Origin: Streptomyces sp. CB01635
Lineage (GTDB): Bacteria; Actinomycetota; Actinomycetes; Streptomycetales; Streptomycetaceae
Direction of reading: 5' to 3'
NCBI RefSeq assembly: GCF_002803065.1
Contig: NZ_NNBL01000004.1
Location: 67,831-131,830 of the forward strand
Length of the DNA stretch: 64,000 nt
In this document: piece after piece, positions 1 through 9,645 of the stretch
Numbering within the stretch: position 1 is the first letter of the stretch
Layout of the letters: each line of letters starts with the position of its first letter
The notes under the pieces: model-generated
Database searches by the model: none
What the model saw: the letters and a program-made list of their open reading frames with translations, nothing else
What the model was told of the DNA's origin: nothing
Program-made: the position numbers and the translations under genes

Positions 1-1803
1 ACTACCACCGCCGCCACCGCCTCTTCCGCCTCCTCCCACCACCTCTCACCCGCCTTCCCCGGCCGCGCCCCCTGGGGCACCGCGGGCAAGCTGCGTGCCT
101 GGCAGCAAGGGGCCATGGAGAGGTACCTCCAGGAGCAGCCGCGAGACTTCCTCGCCGTCGCCACCCCGGGCGCCGGCAAGACGACGTTCGCGCTCACCCT
201 CGCGTCCTGGCTGCTGCACCACCATGTCGTGCAGCAGGTGACCGTGGTCGCGCCGACCGAGCACCTGAAGAAGCAGTGGGCCGAAGCCGCCGCGCGCATA
301 GGGATCAAGCTGGACCCGGAGTACAGCGCGGGGCCGCTCAGCAAGGAGTACCAGGGCGTTGCCGTCACGTACGCGGGTGTGGGCGTGCGGCCGATGCTGC
401 ACCGCAACCGCTCCGAGCAGCGCAAGACCCTCGTCATCCTCGACGAGATCCACCACGCCGGTGACAGCAAGTCGTGGGGTGAGGCGTGCCTGGAGGCCTT
501 CGAGCCGGCCACCCGCCGCCTCGCCCTCACCGGTACGCCGTTCCGCTCCGACACCAACCCCATCCCCTTCGTCCAGTACGAAGAGGGCAAGGACGGCATC
601 CGGCGCTCCTCCGCCGACTACACGTACGGATACGGCAGTGCGCTCGGCGACGGCGTCGTGCGGCCCGTCATCTTCCTCTCCTACAGCGGCAACATGCGGT
701 GGCGCACGAAGGCCGGTGACGAGATCGCCGCCCGGCTCGGCGAACCCATGACCAAGGACGCCATCAGCCAGGCCTGGCGTACGGCCCTCGACCCGCGCGG
801 CGAGTGGATGCCGAGCGTGCTGCGCGCCGCCGATCAGCGGCTCACCGAGGTCCGCAAGGGCATCCCGGACGCCGGCGGTCTCGTCATCGCCGCCGACCAG
901 GACTCTGCCCGCGCCTACGCCAAGCTGATCCGGGAGATCACCGGCACGAAGCCCACCACCGTCCTCTCCGACGACACCGGCGCGTCGAACCGGATCGACG
1001 ACTTCTCGGGGAGCAACGACCGCTGGATGGTCGCTGTCCGCATGGTGTCCGAGGGCGTCGACGTGCCCCGGCTCGCCGTGGGCGTCTACGCGACGACCAT
1101 CTCGACCCCGCTCTTCTTCGCGCAGGCCGTGGGCCGTTTCGTGCGTTCGCGGCGGCGCGGCGAGACCGCGTCCGTCTTCCTGCCCACCGTCCCCGACCTC
1201 CTCGGCTTCGCCAACGAGATGGAGGTCGAGCGCGACCACGTGCTCGACAAGCCGAAGAAGGACGGGGAGGAGGACCCCTACGCCGAGTCCGAGAAGGAGA
1301 TGGACGAGGCGAACAAGCAGGAGGACGAGGACACGGGGGAGCAGGAGCAGTTCTCCTTCGAGGCGCTCGAGTCCGAGGCGACGTTCGACCGGGTCCTCTA
1401 CGACGGTGCCGAGTTCGGCATGCAGGCGCACCCGGGCAGCGAGGAGGAGCAGGACTACCTCGGCATTCCCGGGCTCCTCGAACCCGACCAGGTGCAGATG
1501 CTGCTCCAGAAGCGGCAGGCCCGGCAGATCGCGCACAGCAAGAAGAGGCCCGACAGCGAGGCCGATCTCCTCGAGATGCCGGCCGAGCGGCGGCCCGTCG
1601 TCTCGCACAAGGAGCTCCTCGAACTCCGCAAGTCGCTCAACACGATGGTCGGCGCGTACGTGCATCAGAGCGGGAAGCCGCACGGCGTCATCCACACCGA
1701 GCTGCGGCGGGTGTGCGGGGGGCCGCCGAGCGCGGAGGCCACGGCCGGGCAGTTGAGGCAGCGCATCACGAAGGTCCAGGAGTGGGCCACCCGCATGAAG
1801 TGA
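1..1803 (+). CDS. DEAD/DEAH-type superfamily 2 helicase, 5' end outside window
   Basis: ATP-dependent nucleic-acid helicase of unknown substrate, presumably cytoplasmic. The frame is open to the left edge, and codons before the ATG at 115 already read as helicase (LRAWQQGAM just ahead of Walker A), so the true start lies at or just left of base 1 and the ATG at 115 is internal. Visible motifs are ATPGAGKTTF (motif I), VILDEIHHAGD (motif II), ALTGTPF (motif III), VRMVSEGVDVP (motif V) and QAVGRFVRSRRRGE (motif VI). A Glu/Asp/Lys-rich linker at about residues 385-425 precedes a conserved C-terminal tail. It matches a helicase I recall as conserved across Streptomyces. The assignment to SF2 is firm; the biological role is not known. 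Confidence 0.9.
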   Translation, partial: TTTAATASSASSHHLSPAFPGRAPWGTAGKLRAWQQGAMERYLQEQPRDFLAVATPGAGKTTFALTLASWLLHHHVVQQVTVVAPTEHLKKQWAEAAARIGIKLDPEYSAGPLSKEYQGVAVTYAGVGVRPMLHRNRSEQRKTLVILDEIHHAGDSKSWGEACLEAFEPATRRLALTGTPFRSDTNPIPFVQYEEGKDGIRRSSADYTYGYGSALGDGVVRPVIFLSYSGNMRWRTKAGDEIAARLGEPMTKDAISQAWRTALDPRGEWMPSVLRAADQRLTEVRKGIPDAGGLVIAADQDSARAYAKLIREITGTKPTTVLSDDTGASNRIDDFSGSNDRWMVAVRMVSEGVDVPRLAVGVYATTISTPLFFAQAVGRFVRSRRRGETASVFLPTVPDLLGFANEMEVERDHVLDKPKKDGEEDPYAESEKEMDEANKQEDEDTGEQEQFSFEALESEATFDRVLYDGAEFGMQAHPGSEEEQDYLGIPGLLEPDQVQMLLQKRQARQIAHSKKRPDSEADLLEMPAERRPVVSHKELLELRKSLNTMVGAYVHQSGKPHGVIHTELRRVCGGPPSAEATAGQLRQRITKVQEWATRMK

Positions 1804-2164
1804 CGTCTTCTTCAGAGGCGTTGCGCGGGACCGGGGAACCGTGTGCGCTACGTGCAGAGGTGGTGCACACTCTGTTGATCGTGCCCCGCGTAACGGGGCA
1901 ATCGGTACAGGTCAGGATAGTTACTGCCCGGATTCTGGACGGAGTCTTCCGCTGAGCGGGACGACCTCGCTACATTCCCGGCAACGCACACGCCCCGTGG
2001 CAGAGCCGCCGCGGAGCGCAGCCGGTGCGCCATGCGCCTCCGCCCGGGACCATCCGAACCGGGTCGATTGCCGACCGGCGGCCTCTGACGCGCGTCGCCC
2101 ACGGGACCGGCGTCGCAACCGCCGCGGAGGGGGCCGCCGCCTTCACCACTAAGGAGTGGGCGTC
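1804..2164. other. Intergenic region between helicase and IclR gene
   Basis: No convincing gene is seen. It holds a small perfect hairpin at 1882-1900 (TGCCCCG/CGGGGCA), which may end the helicase transcript although no T-run follows. A TACATT hexamer at 1971-1976 is a possible -10 box for the IclR gene, without a good -35. A short open frame from 1841 has no recognisable product and is not called. Confidence 0.4.
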
Positions 2165-2806
2165 GTGACCGCGGAGACCTCCCAGACGCTCGACCGGGGA
2201 CTGCGTGTCCTCAAGCTGCTCGCCGACACCGACCACGGGCTGACGGTCACCGAGCTGTCCAACAAGCTCGGCGTGAACCGCACCGTCGTGTACCGCCTGC
2301 TCGCCACGCTCGAACAGCACGCCCTGGTCCGCCGTGACCTCGGCGGCCGGGCGCGGGTGGGGCTCGGCGTGCTGCGCCTGGGCCGCCAGGTGCATCCGCT
2401 GGTGCGGGAGGCTGCGCTGCCGGCGCTGCGATCCCTTGCCGAGGACATCGGGGCCACCGCGCATCTGACGCTGGTCGATGGCTCGGAGGCGCTCGCCGTG
2501 GCCGTCGTCGAGCCGACCTGGACGGACTATCACGTGGCGTACCGGGCCGGTTTCCGGCATCCGCTCGACCGGGGGGCCGCGGGCCGCGCCATACTCGCTG
2601 CGCGGCAGGGGCTGGTGCCTGAGCCTGGCTACACGCTGACGCATGGGGAGCTTGAGGCCGGTGCCTGTGGCGCTGCGGCGCCGTTGGTGGGGGTGAGCGG
2701 GCTTGAGGGGAGTGTGGGGGTTGTGATGCTTTCGGACTCCGTCCCTGAGCGGGTGGGGCCGCGGGTTCTTGATGCGGCGCGGGAGGTTGCCGACGCGTTG
2801 CGCTAG
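2165..2806 (+). CDS. IclR family transcriptional regulator
   Basis: DNA-binding regulator of 213 residues. The N-terminal winged helix (about residues 5-65) contains LDRGLRVLKLLADTDHGLTV and a recognition-helix region NKLGVNRTVVYRLLATL, typical of IclR. The rest matches the IclR effector-binding domain (HLTLVDGSEALAV, AYRAGFRHPLDRGAAGRAI), slightly shorter than the usual ~250 residues. The GTG at 2165 is chosen because AAGGAG at 2151-2156 sits 8 bases upstream; an earlier in-frame GTG at 2156 would overlap that ribosome site. No metabolic operon adjoins it, so its regulon cannot be inferred. Codon use becomes less strict (more T in third positions) toward the 3' end. Confidence 0.88.
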   Translation: MTAETSQTLDRGLRVLKLLADTDHGLTVTELSNKLGVNRTVVYRLLATLEQHALVRRDLGGRARVGLGVLRLGRQVHPLVREAALPALRSLAEDIGATAHLTLVDGSEALAVAVVEPTWTDYHVAYRAGFRHPLDRGAAGRAILAARQGLVPEPGYTLTHGELEAGACGAAAPLVGVSGLEGSVGVVMLSDSVPERVGPRVLDAAREVADALR

Positions 2807-2883
2807 GCGCGGTGTGCTGGGCGCGGTGCGCTGGGCGCGCTGCGTGCCGGTTATTTGTGCGGGGTATCAGTGCCGGGGGTTTT

Positions 2884-3105
2884 GCGCAGTTCCCCGCGCC
2901 CCTTGTCGGCGGTCCGTTGTCTTCTGCGGGTTCGTCTCGGCTGGTTGCGCAGTTCCCCGCGCCCCTCGAACAATCGGTCCGTTGTTGGCTGCGGGCCTGG
3001 GTGTGGTTGGTCGCGCGGTTCCGCGCGCCCCTCGAACAACCGGTCCGTGTTGGCTGCGGGCCGGTTGTGGCTGGGTACGCGGTTCCCCGCGCCCCTATGG
3101 GGCGC
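2884..3105. repeat. Degenerate tandem repeat, about 64-base period, four units
   Basis: Four copies of a core GCGCAGTTCCCCGCGCCCCT (variants) begin at 2884, 2947, 3013 and 3077, a spacing of 63-66 bases. The spacers also match each other (CGGTCCGTTGTTGGCTGCGGG and relatives), so this is a true tandem array. The last unit ends in a perfect hairpin, GCGCCCC tat GGGGCGC at 3089-3105. Cores like this are scattered in Streptomyces intergenic DNA. The array fills most of the gap between the IclR gene and the S16 protein. A transcription-terminating role for the last hairpin is an inference. Confidence 0.75.
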
Positions 3106-3129
3106 CCTCGTCCCGTCTGGCCCTCGCGT

Positions 3130-3135
3130 TAGATT
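3130..3135 (+). promoter_or_regulatory. Leaderless-type -10 box (TAGATT) for the S16 gene
   Basis: TAGATT ends six bases before the GTG at 3142, and no Shine-Dalgarno sequence precedes that GTG. This is the spacing expected when transcription begins at the start codon. No strong -35 is visible. Confidence 0.5.
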
Positions 3136-3141
3136 GGGCCC

Positions 3142-3939
3142 GTGCTTCTCTCTCGGATTTCTCGGACCAGGGCCCTTGCCGTTTGTGCATTGCCTGTGGT
3201 GGCTCTGCTTGCCGTAGCGGGGTTTGCGCCGTTGCCGTTCGCCATCGCTCAGCCCGGGCCGACCACCGATGTGCTCGGGGATTCGAAGGGGAAGCCCGTC
3301 ATCGAGATCTCCGGGGCGCCCACCCGTGACACGTCGGGGAAGCTGCGGATGGTGACGATCGTCGCTACGGGGCCCGACGCGGAGGTGAGTCTGGGTGACG
3401 TCGTCGACAGCTGGTTCCGTACGGACCGTGCCGTCATGCCCCGCGACGCCGTATACCCCTCGGGCGACTCCACCAAGGAGATCGAGCAGCACAACCTCGG
3501 CGAGATGAAGAAGTCGCAGGATTCCGCGACCGAGGCCGCGCTCGGCTTTCTGGGCAAGTCCCCGAACGAGGTGAAGGTGGACCTCCAGCTCGCTGACGTC
3601 GGCGGGCCGAGCGCGGGGCTCTTCTTCTCCCTCGGCATCGTCGACAAGCTGGACGGCAACGGCAGCGGGGGCGATCTCACGGGCGGCCGTTCCATCGCCG
3701 GTACGGGCACCATCACCTCCGGCGGGAAGGTCGGCGCCGTCGGCGGGGTGTCGCTCAAGACGCAGGCCGCCTGGCGCGACGGCGCCAAGGTGTTCCTGGT
3801 GCCGAGGGCGGAGTGCGGCGACGCCAAGGCCGAGGTGCCCAAGGGCATGCGGCTGATCCCCGTGACGACGCTCCAGGGTGCGGTCTCGGCGCTGACGGCC
3901 CTGGACAAGGGTGACGGGAGCAAGGTCCCCAGCTGTTAG
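3142..3939 (+). CDS. Secreted/membrane-anchored Lon-like serine protease (peptidase S16 domain)
   Basis: 265-residue protein with an N-terminal hydrophobic segment (about residues 10-35: ALAVCALPVVALLAVAGF), so it is exported or membrane-anchored with the protease domain outside. The C-terminal half is a Lon S16 domain: the Ser nucleophile motif is VGGPSAGLFFSLGI, and the Lys of the dyad is in VGGVSLKTQAA, with TGTITSGGKVGAVGG between. It lacks the Lon AAA+ domain. Unlike YlbL-type proteins it shows no clear PDZ domain, although residues 45-110 are unassigned. Substrates are unknown. The start lacks an SD, consistent with leaderless expression. Confidence 0.82.
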   Translation: MLLSRISRTRALAVCALPVVALLAVAGFAPLPFAIAQPGPTTDVLGDSKGKPVIEISGAPTRDTSGKLRMVTIVATGPDAEVSLGDVVDSWFRTDRAVMPRDAVYPSGDSTKEIEQHNLGEMKKSQDSATEAALGFLGKSPNEVKVDLQLADVGGPSAGLFFSLGIVDKLDGNGSGGDLTGGRSIAGTGTITSGGKVGAVGGVSLKTQAAWRDGAKVFLVPRAECGDAKAEVPKGMRLIPVTTLQGAVSALTALDKGDGSKVPSC

Positions 3940-3952
3940 ACCCGGGGCCGGC

Positions 3953-4921
3953 TCACTCCGTCACGAACCCCTCCTTCACCAGCCAGTCCTTCGCCACGCT
4001 GTGCGGGTCCTGGCCGTCGACGTCGACCCTCGCGTTCAGCTCCTGCGCGACCGTGTTGTTGAGCTTCTTCGTGATCGGCTCGATGACCGTCGCCATCGCC
4101 GGATACTTCTCCAGGGACTTGGTGTTCATCTCCGGGGCCGCGTTGTAGTTCGGGAAGAAGTGCTTGTCGTCCGCCATCACCCTGAGCTTCATCGCCCTGA
4201 TGCGGCCGTCGGTCGTGAAGACCTCGCCGAAGGTGCAGGTGCCCTTCGCGGCCTGCGTGTAGATGATCCCGGTGTCCATCTGCGTGACGTTCGCGGTCGG
4301 GATCTTCATGCCGTACGCCTTCTCCATGCCATGCAGCCCGTCCGCGCGGTTGGCGAACTCGCTCTCCACGCACAGCGTTACGGCCTTGGGGTTCTTCCTG
4401 GCGAGGGCGGCCACGTCCGAGAGGGTCTTCGTGCCGTACTTCTTGAAGTTGGCCTCGTTCATGGCCAGGGCGTACGTGTTGTTGAGCTCGGACGGCGGCA
4501 GCCAGGTGATGCCGTTCTTGAGGTCGGCGTCGTGCACGGCCTGCCACTGCTTCTGTGGGTCGGGGATGGGGTGGGAGTTGCCCAGGTAGGTGATCCAGGC
4601 CGTGCCCGTGTACTCGTACATCCCGTCCGCGTCACCGCTCTTGATGGCCTCGCGGGCGCCGATGGAGCCCTGGATGCCGGTGCGGTCGAGGACGTCGGCG
4701 CCGGCCGCCTTGAAGGCGATGCCCATCATGGCGCCGAGGATCAGCTGTTCGGTGAACTCCTTGGACGTGACGGTGATGTTGGCGCCCTTGAGCGGCTCGC
4801 CCTTGCCGATCGAGCCGGGTTTCACGTCGTCGACCAGCGGGCTGCCGCTGGTCAGCCCGCAGCCGGCGAGCAGTGACGCGACGAGGCCCGCTGCCGCCGC
4901 CGCACGGTACGTACGCCTCAT
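3953..4921 (-). CDS. Glycine betaine/choline ABC transporter substrate-binding lipoprotein
   Basis: 322-residue extracytoplasmic binding protein of the OpuAC/ProX type, last gene of the minus-strand importer operon 7710-3953. The N-terminus has a lipobox (SLLAGCG, Cys about 22), so the mature protein is lipid-anchored outside. Family landmarks are GANITVTSKEFTEQLILG near the start, MYEYTGTAWITYLG and VFTTDGRI. The start ATG overlaps the permease stop by four bases (ATGA), implying translational coupling. Its likely ligand is a quaternary amine osmolyte. The exact ligand (betaine, choline, carnitine) cannot be read from sequence alone. Confidence 0.9.
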   Translation of the reverse strand: MRRTYRAAAAAGLVASLLAGCGLTSGSPLVDDVKPGSIGKGEPLKGANITVTSKEFTEQLILGAMMGIAFKAAGADVLDRTGIQGSIGAREAIKSGDADGMYEYTGTAWITYLGNSHPIPDPQKQWQAVHDADLKNGITWLPPSELNNTYALAMNEANFKKYGTKTLSDVAALARKNPKAVTLCVESEFANRADGLHGMEKAYGMKIPTANVTQMDTGIIYTQAAKGTCTFGEVFTTDGRIRAMKLRVMADDKHFFPNYNAAPEMNTKSLEKYPAMATVIEPITKKLNNTVAQELNARVDVDGQDPHSVAKDWLVKEGFVTE

Positions 4922-5781
4922 GTCCGCACCTCCAGTCCGCGTGGCCGCAAAAGGAGTTCGGCGAGCGACGCCAGCCAGTCCACGAGCAGGGCCAGCGCGA
5001 CGGTCAGGACCGAGCCGAGCACCAGGACCGGCATGCGCTGGTTGGTGATGCCGGTGGTGATCAGGACGCCGAGTCCGCCACCGCCGCCGAACGTGGCGAG
5101 GGTCGCCGTGCCGACGTTCAGGACGAGCGCCGTGCGCACGCCCGCGAGGATCAGCGGCACGGCCAGCGGGAGTTCGACCTTGGTGAGGACGCCGAACGGT
5201 GACATGCCGATACCGCGCGCCGATTCGAGGAGTGTGGGGTCGTTCGCCTTCAGGCCCGCGATGGTGTTGGAGAGCACGGGCAGGATCGCGTAGATGATGA
5301 TGCCGATCAGGGCCGACCGCCGGCCGATGCCCAGCCAGATCACCAGCAGGGCGAGCAGGCCGATCGCGGGGGTGGCCTGGCCCATGTTGGCGAAGGCGAG
5401 GGCGACCGGGGTCGCCTTGCGGAACATCTTGCGGGTCAGCAGGATGCCCAGCGGGATCGCGATGATCAGCACGAAGAACGTGGAGACCACCGTCAGGTAG
5501 ATGTGCTGCTTGACGAGCTTCCACACCTGACCGCCCGAGATGGCGTTCTCGGTGATCGTGTCCAGGGTGGCCTGCTGGAACCACAGCCAGGTGGCCAGCA
5601 GCACGGCTGCGATCACCACCGGCAGGAACGTGAGCTTCTGCCAGGAGATCCGGCGCTTCTCGCGGACCGGCGGCGGTGGTGGCGCCTCCTGCTCGGCCTC
5701 GCCCTCGTCGCGGAACGCGACGCCCTTTACCTCGTGCTCGCCCTCCGGACGCTTGTCCGGAGGCGACTTGGGGGTGTTCAC
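4918..5781 (-). CDS. Osmoprotectant ABC transporter permease (second subunit)
   Basis: 287-residue inner-membrane permease of the OpuCB/ProW family. A charged, proline-rich cytoplasmic N-terminal tail (residues 1-45, with EAPPPPPVREKRR) precedes about six membrane segments. The conserved EAA-type loop is visible around SARGIGMSPFGVLTKVELPLAVPL. The start is a GTG at 5781 overlapping the ATPase stop by four bases. The longer open frame toward 6099 is only antisense read-through. It should pair with the permease at 7063-7710 to form the membrane channel. Confidence 0.9.
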   Translation of the reverse strand: MNTPKSPPDKRPEGEHEVKGVAFRDEGEAEQEAPPPPPVREKRRISWQKLTFLPVVIAAVLLATWLWFQQATLDTITENAISGGQVWKLVKQHIYLTVVSTFFVLIIAIPLGILLTRKMFRKATPVALAFANMGQATPAIGLLALLVIWLGIGRRSALIGIIIYAILPVLSNTIAGLKANDPTLLESARGIGMSPFGVLTKVELPLAVPLILAGVRTALVLNVGTATLATFGGGGGLGVLITTGITNQRMPVLVLGSVLTVALALLVDWLASLAELLLRPRGLEVRT

Positions 5782-7070
5782 GCCTTCAGTCCCCCCTCGC
5801 CTTCCTGCTCCTGATGGGTCTGCTGGGCCCGCAGCTCCTCCAGTTCGTGCTGGTGCTCCACGGCCTCGAGCCGGTCGGCGTCCAGGAGTTCGTGCACGGA
5901 GTTCATCAGCGTCTCCATGTCGACGACGCCCTCGTACTCGCCGCGCCGCCCGGTGACCGCGACGCGTCCCGCGTTGTCGATCAGGACCGCTTCGAGCGCG
6001 TCGCGCAGGGTCGCGTCCCGGGTCACCGTGTCGTGCACGAGGGTGCCCGCGCGGGCCAGTGACCCCTTGGCGCGCATCAGGTCGCCGCGCCGCAGCCACT
6101 TGTAGGGGCGGCGCCGCTTGTCGAGCAGGAGCAGTTCGTTGGTGCCCGCGTCGCGCAGCTTGTCGAAGATGGTCTGGAGGGGGTCGTCGACCTGGACCGT
6201 CGGGTAGTCGGTGACCTCCACGTCCCGTACGCGGCTGAGGTTGAGGCGCTTGAGGGCGGCGCCCGCGCCGACGAAGCCGGACACGAAGTCGTCGACGGGG
6301 TTGGTGAGGATGGCCTCGGGGGTGTCGAACTGGGCGATGTGCGAGCGCTCGCGCAGGACCACGATGCGGTCGCCGATCTTGATCGCCTCGTCGAAGTCGT
6401 GGGTGACGAAGACGATCGTCTTGTGCAGCTCGCGCTGGAGGCGGATCAGCTCGTCCTGGAGGTGGTCGCGGGTGATCGGGTCGACGGCGCCGAACGGCTC
6501 GTCCATCAGGAGTACGGGCGGGTCGGCCGCCAACGCCCGTGCCACGCCCACGCGCTGCTGCTGACCTCCGGAGAGCTGGCGTGGATACCGGCCGCGGAAC
6601 TCGCCCGGGTCGAGGCCGACCAGGTCCAGCATCTCCTCGACGCGCGCCTTGATCTTCGACTTGGACCAGCCGACCATCTTCGGCACCAGGGCGATGTTCT
6701 GCGCGACCGTCATGTGCGGGAAGAGGCCCGAGGACTGGATCGCGTAGCCGACCTTGCGCCGCAGCTTCACCGGGTCCATGTCCGTGACGTCCTCGCCACC
6801 GATCCTGATACGGCCGCTGGTCGGCTCGATGAGCCGGTTGATCATCTTGAGGAGGGTGGTCTTACCGCCACCCGAGGGCCCTACGAAGATGACGGTCTCG
6901 CCCGCCTTGATCTCCAGGCTGACGTTGTCCACGGCGGGCGCGGCGGATCCGGGGTAGCGCTTGGTGAGGTTCTCCAGCTCGATCGTCGCCCCCGTCGTGG
7001 AGCCGGGCTCCCCGGCGCCGCCGTCGGCGGTGGCGGTCGCCGTGGGGGTCTCGGGCAAGGAATCAGACAC
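5778..7070 (-). CDS. Osmoprotectant ABC transporter ATP-binding protein with CBS domains
   Basis: 430-residue ATPase of the ProV/OpuCA family powering betaine/choline uptake. The ABC domain (about 28-265) has Walker A GPSGGGKTT, the Q-loop YAIQSSGLFPHMTV, signature LSGGQQQRVGVARAL, Walker B LLMDEPFGAVD and the switch His in VTHDFDEA. The C-terminal part (about 280-410) is a CBS-domain pair, which in OpuA-type systems senses ionic strength or cyclic dinucleotides. A disordered Ala/Thr/Gly-rich N-tail (1-25) and an acidic C-tail flank these. Start is GTG 7070, overlapping the upstream permease stop by eight bases. Confidence 0.93.
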   Translation of the reverse strand: MSDSLPETPTATATADGGAGEPGSTTGATIELENLTKRYPGSAAPAVDNVSLEIKAGETVIFVGPSGGGKTTLLKMINRLIEPTSGRIRIGGEDVTDMDPVKLRRKVGYAIQSSGLFPHMTVAQNIALVPKMVGWSKSKIKARVEEMLDLVGLDPGEFRGRYPRQLSGGQQQRVGVARALAADPPVLLMDEPFGAVDPITRDHLQDELIRLQRELHKTIVFVTHDFDEAIKIGDRIVVLRERSHIAQFDTPEAILTNPVDDFVSGFVGAGAALKRLNLSRVRDVEVTDYPTVQVDDPLQTIFDKLRDAGTNELLLLDKRRRPYKWLRRGDLMRAKGSLARAGTLVHDTVTRDATLRDALEAVLIDNAGRVAVTGRRGEYEGVVDMETLMNSVHELLDADRLEAVEHQHELEELRAQQTHQEQEGEGGLKA

Positions 7071-7710
7071 GGATCCCCCTCGGGATGGTCAGGCGGCCGA
7101 TGAGGACGTACGCGGCGTCGAAGAGGAGCGCGAGGATGATGATGCCGACCGTGCCCGCGAGCACCTGGTTCAAGGCGTTCTTGCTGCCCAGGGACGCGAT
7201 GCCGCGGAAGATCTCGTTGCCGAGCCCGGGTCCGGACGCGTAGGCCGCGATGGCGGCGATGCCCATCAGCATCTGGGTGGAGACCCGGATCCCGGTGAGG
7301 ATCGGCGGCCAGGCCAGCGGCAGCTCCACCTTGGCGAGCCGGGCCATGCGGGACATGCCGATGCCGCTCGCCGCGTCGATCAGCGCGGGGTCCACGCCCC
7401 GCAGGCCCACGATCGAGTTCCGCACGATGGGCAGCAGCCCGTACAGGGTGAGCGAGATGACCGTCGGGGGGACGCCGAGGCCGACGATCGGGATGAGGAG
7501 ACCGATCATGGCGAGCGAGGGGATCGTCAGGATGGTCGAGGTCGTCGTGGTGGCGAGGTTGCCCGCCCACTCGCTGCGGTAGGTGACCACGCCGATCACC
7601 ACGCCGATGACGGTCGCGACGACCATGCACTGGAAGACCACGCTGGCGTGCTGGTAGGCGTCCGCCAGCAGCTGCTGATGGGCTGCGCTGATGTAGTCCC
7701 AGAAGTTCAC
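7063..7710 (-). CDS. Osmoprotectant ABC transporter permease (first subunit)
   Basis: 215-residue inner-membrane permease of the OpuCB/ProW family, first gene of the importer operon. The GTG at 7710 is chosen because a full AAGGAGGT ribosome site lies 10 bases upstream; the longer frame to 7800 lacks support. About five membrane segments are seen, with the coupling loop SGIGMSRMARLAKVELPLAW that contacts the ATPase. The partner permease, ATPase and binding protein follow with overlapping starts, so all four are cotranslated. Osmotic induction is expected from the family, but no promoter signature proves it here. Confidence 0.9.
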   Translation of the reverse strand: MNFWDYISAAHQQLLADAYQHASVVFQCMVVATVIGVVIGVVTYRSEWAGNLATTTTSTILTIPSLAMIGLLIPIVGLGVPPTVISLTLYGLLPIVRNSIVGLRGVDPALIDAASGIGMSRMARLAKVELPLAWPPILTGIRVSTQMLMGIAAIAAYASGPGLGNEIFRGIASLGSKNALNQVLAGTVGIIILALLFDAAYVLIGRLTIPRGIRV

Positions 7711-7844
7711 GGGCGGCCTCACCTCCTTGCGCCGGGCTGTCGTCCGGCCGGCTTCAGCCGGTGGTCCGGGGTTGTCCCCGGGAAGACGCAGCGCCGGCAC
7801 TCACCTCGTCCGGGCGGACACCGCGAGCGACAAGGACGTGCGCG

Positions 7845-8315
7845 TCAGGAATCCGACGAGGCCTGCTCCACGAGCGGGATGATCCGCAGCGGAACGGGGT
7901 TCTCCATGACGATCGCGGTGGAAGCCCGGACGATGCCATCAAAACCCACGACCCGGTCGATCACCCGCTGGAGATCGGCGTTCGAGCGGGCCACGAGACG
8001 GCACAGCATGTCGCCGGTGCCGGTCGTCGTGTGGAGTTCGAGGACCTCGGGGACGGTCGTCAAGTGCGCCCTGACGTCGGGTCCTTGACCCTGCCGGATC
8101 TGCAGCGTGGCGAACGCCGTGACCGGATAGCCGAGGGCGGCCGGGTCCACCTGAGGTCCGAAGCCGCGGATGACTCCGTTCGACTGAAGCCGGTCGAGGC
8201 GCGCCTGAACGGTGCCGCGCGCGACCCCCAGCCGCCGGGACGCCTCAAGCACCCCGATACGGGGCTCGCGCGCGAGCAGCAGGATCAGCTGCCCGTCCAG
8301 ATGATCGATCGCCAT
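7845..8315 (-). CDS. AsnC/Lrp family regulator, probably of tyrosine degradation
   Basis: 156-residue Lrp/AsnC regulator. The N-terminal helix-turn-helix is LDGQLILLLAREPRIGVLEA followed by SRRLGVARGTVQARLDRLQ, and the C-terminal RAM/ligand domain includes VLELHTTTGTGDMLCRLVA. The ATG at 8315 has GGAGG about seven bases upstream; an alternative ATG at 8336 has no good SD. It is divergently transcribed from hppD and separated from it by 122 bases, a layout that suggests it controls hppD. The effector is not known from sequence; an aromatic amino acid is a reasonable guess. Confidence 0.9.
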   Translation of the reverse strand: MAIDHLDGQLILLLAREPRIGVLEASRRLGVARGTVQARLDRLQSNGVIRGFGPQVDPAALGYPVTAFATLQIRQGQGPDVRAHLTTVPEVLELHTTTGTGDMLCRLVARSNADLQRVIDRVVGFDGIVRASTAIVMENPVPLRIIPLVEQASSDS

Positions 8316-9592
<1,277 letters not shown>

Positions 9593-9633
9593 GGACCTGC
9601 AGATCCCTGGGGGCACTCCGTAGGCACACGTCC

Positions 9634-9639
9634 TAGGCT
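9634..9639 (+). promoter_or_regulatory. Leaderless-type -10 box (TAGGCT) for the nitrile hydratase operon
   Basis: TAGGCT is followed by six bases and then the ATG at 9646, with no SD between. Transcription would begin at the start codon. This makes the hydratase genes a unit separate from hppD, whose stop is 42 bases upstream of the box. Confidence 0.6.
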
Positions 9640-9645
9640 GGCCTC

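Noticed and set aside
46..1695. Long minus-strand open frame opposite the helicase
   Set aside because: Leu/Val/Arg/Gly-rich translation without motifs, exactly antisense to a well-supported helicase; a third-position GC shadow.
1841..2152. Small open frame in the helicase-IclR gap
   Set aside because: No ribosome site, no recognisable sequence and codon bias unlike real genes.
2884..3105. Tandem array considered as a CRISPR
   Set aside because: Spacers are similar to each other rather than unique, only four units are present, and there are no cas genes.
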